From Nitrospina sp. (GTDB lineage: Bacteria > Nitrospinota > Nitrospinia > Nitrospinales > VA-1), in assembly GCA_018665625.1 (NCBI GenBank), contig JABJCF010000249.1, forward strand, positions 1 to 13,587: 13,587 nucleotides of DNA, written 5' to 3'. Below the pieces are notes generated by a model. It was not told where the DNA came from. It did no database searches and saw nothing but the letters and a program-made list of their open reading frames with translations. The position numbers were made by a program, and so were the translations under genes. Below are positions 13,486-13,587 of the stretch, piece after piece (within the stretch, counting starts at the first letter, position 1; every line of letters starts with the position of its first letter).

Positions 13486-13587
13486 ATGGAAATAACTGCT
13501 GCGATGGTTAAGGAACTGCGCTCTCAATCTGGCGCGGGAATTATGGAATGCAAGTCTGCGTTAAAAGAAGCCGATGGAAATGTGGAA
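13486..13587 (+). CDS. tsf: Elongation factor Ts (3' end outside window)
   Basis: EF-Ts is the guanine-nucleotide exchange factor that recycles EF-Tu after each aminoacyl-tRNA delivery. Only 34 residues are present: [20 protein letters not shown], then [14 protein letters not shown]. They match the family N-terminal UBA-like domain that contacts EF-Tu, including the usual 'LR..TGAG.M.CK.AL.E..GD.E' pattern. AAGGA (13472-13476) lies nine bases before the ATG and is the likely ribosome site. Position directly after rpsB on the same strand supports the call. The frame remains open to the window end. Confidence 0.95.
   Translation, partial: MEITAAMVKELRSQSGAGIMECKSALKEADGNVE

Noticed and set aside
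1..13587. CRISPR array, tRNA, rRNA, integrase or transposase, or a defence or toxin-antitoxin system
   Set aside because: I found no regularly spaced direct repeats, no cloverleaf with the conserved T-loop sequence, and no protein with motifs of those classes. The window is made of core-type genes, and I do not claim a new multi-gene system.

Overview
The window looks like an ordinary chromosomal stretch of a Gram-negative bacterium with moderately low GC (roughly 40-45% by eye). The Gram-negative reading rests on a periplasmic MlaC-type lipid-binding protein, RimO, a heptosyltransferase-like GT9 enzyme and Sec signal peptides on two proteins. The mixture of families (a 'mixed-group' PFK, TlyA, an HD-GYP-like protein, RecN paired with a TPR protein) suggests a deltaproteobacterial-grade or Nitrospinota-like lineage. 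That placement is a low-confidence inference. I see no rRNA, tRNA, CRISPR array, transposase, integrase or phage gene.

Layout. Positions 1-2457 hold the end of xseA, a small two-CBS-domain gene on the opposite strand, xseB, and a tlyA-type rRNA methyltransferase/hemolysin-family gene that overlaps xseB. The S4 domain and the methyltransferase domain of tlyA lie in different frames, separated by a run of nine A. Positions 2454-3985 (minus) hold a small unknown gene and a degenerate HD-GYP-like protein split by an in-frame TAA. A 345-base divergent spacer with two hairpins follows, then gpmA (plus). A 341-base spacer carries a composite inverted repeat of about 70 bases. Positions 5452-7905 (minus) hold a secreted TPR protein followed by recN. 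Positions 8026-11134 (plus) hold mlaC-like, rimO and pfkA in one direction. A GT9 glycosyltransferase (minus) is convergent with pfkA. The window ends with rpsB, preceded by a possible structured leader, and the start of tsf.

How the genes relate. XseA and XseB are the two subunits of exonuclease VII, and RecN is a second DNA-repair protein. TlyA, RimO (ribosomal protein S12 methylthiolation), S2 and EF-Ts all concern the ribosome and translation. GpmA and PFK are glycolytic. MlaC and the GT9 enzyme point to outer-membrane or envelope maintenance.

I did not find a clearly new multi-gene system. The points most worth checking are the tlyA poly-A frame break, the in-frame stop and lost metal ligands in the HD-GYP-like protein, the composite inverted repeat after gpmA, and the G/K active-site combination of the phosphofructokinase. 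The two frame interruptions lie within about 1.7 kb of each other and could be real biology, decay or sequence error. The sequence alone cannot decide.
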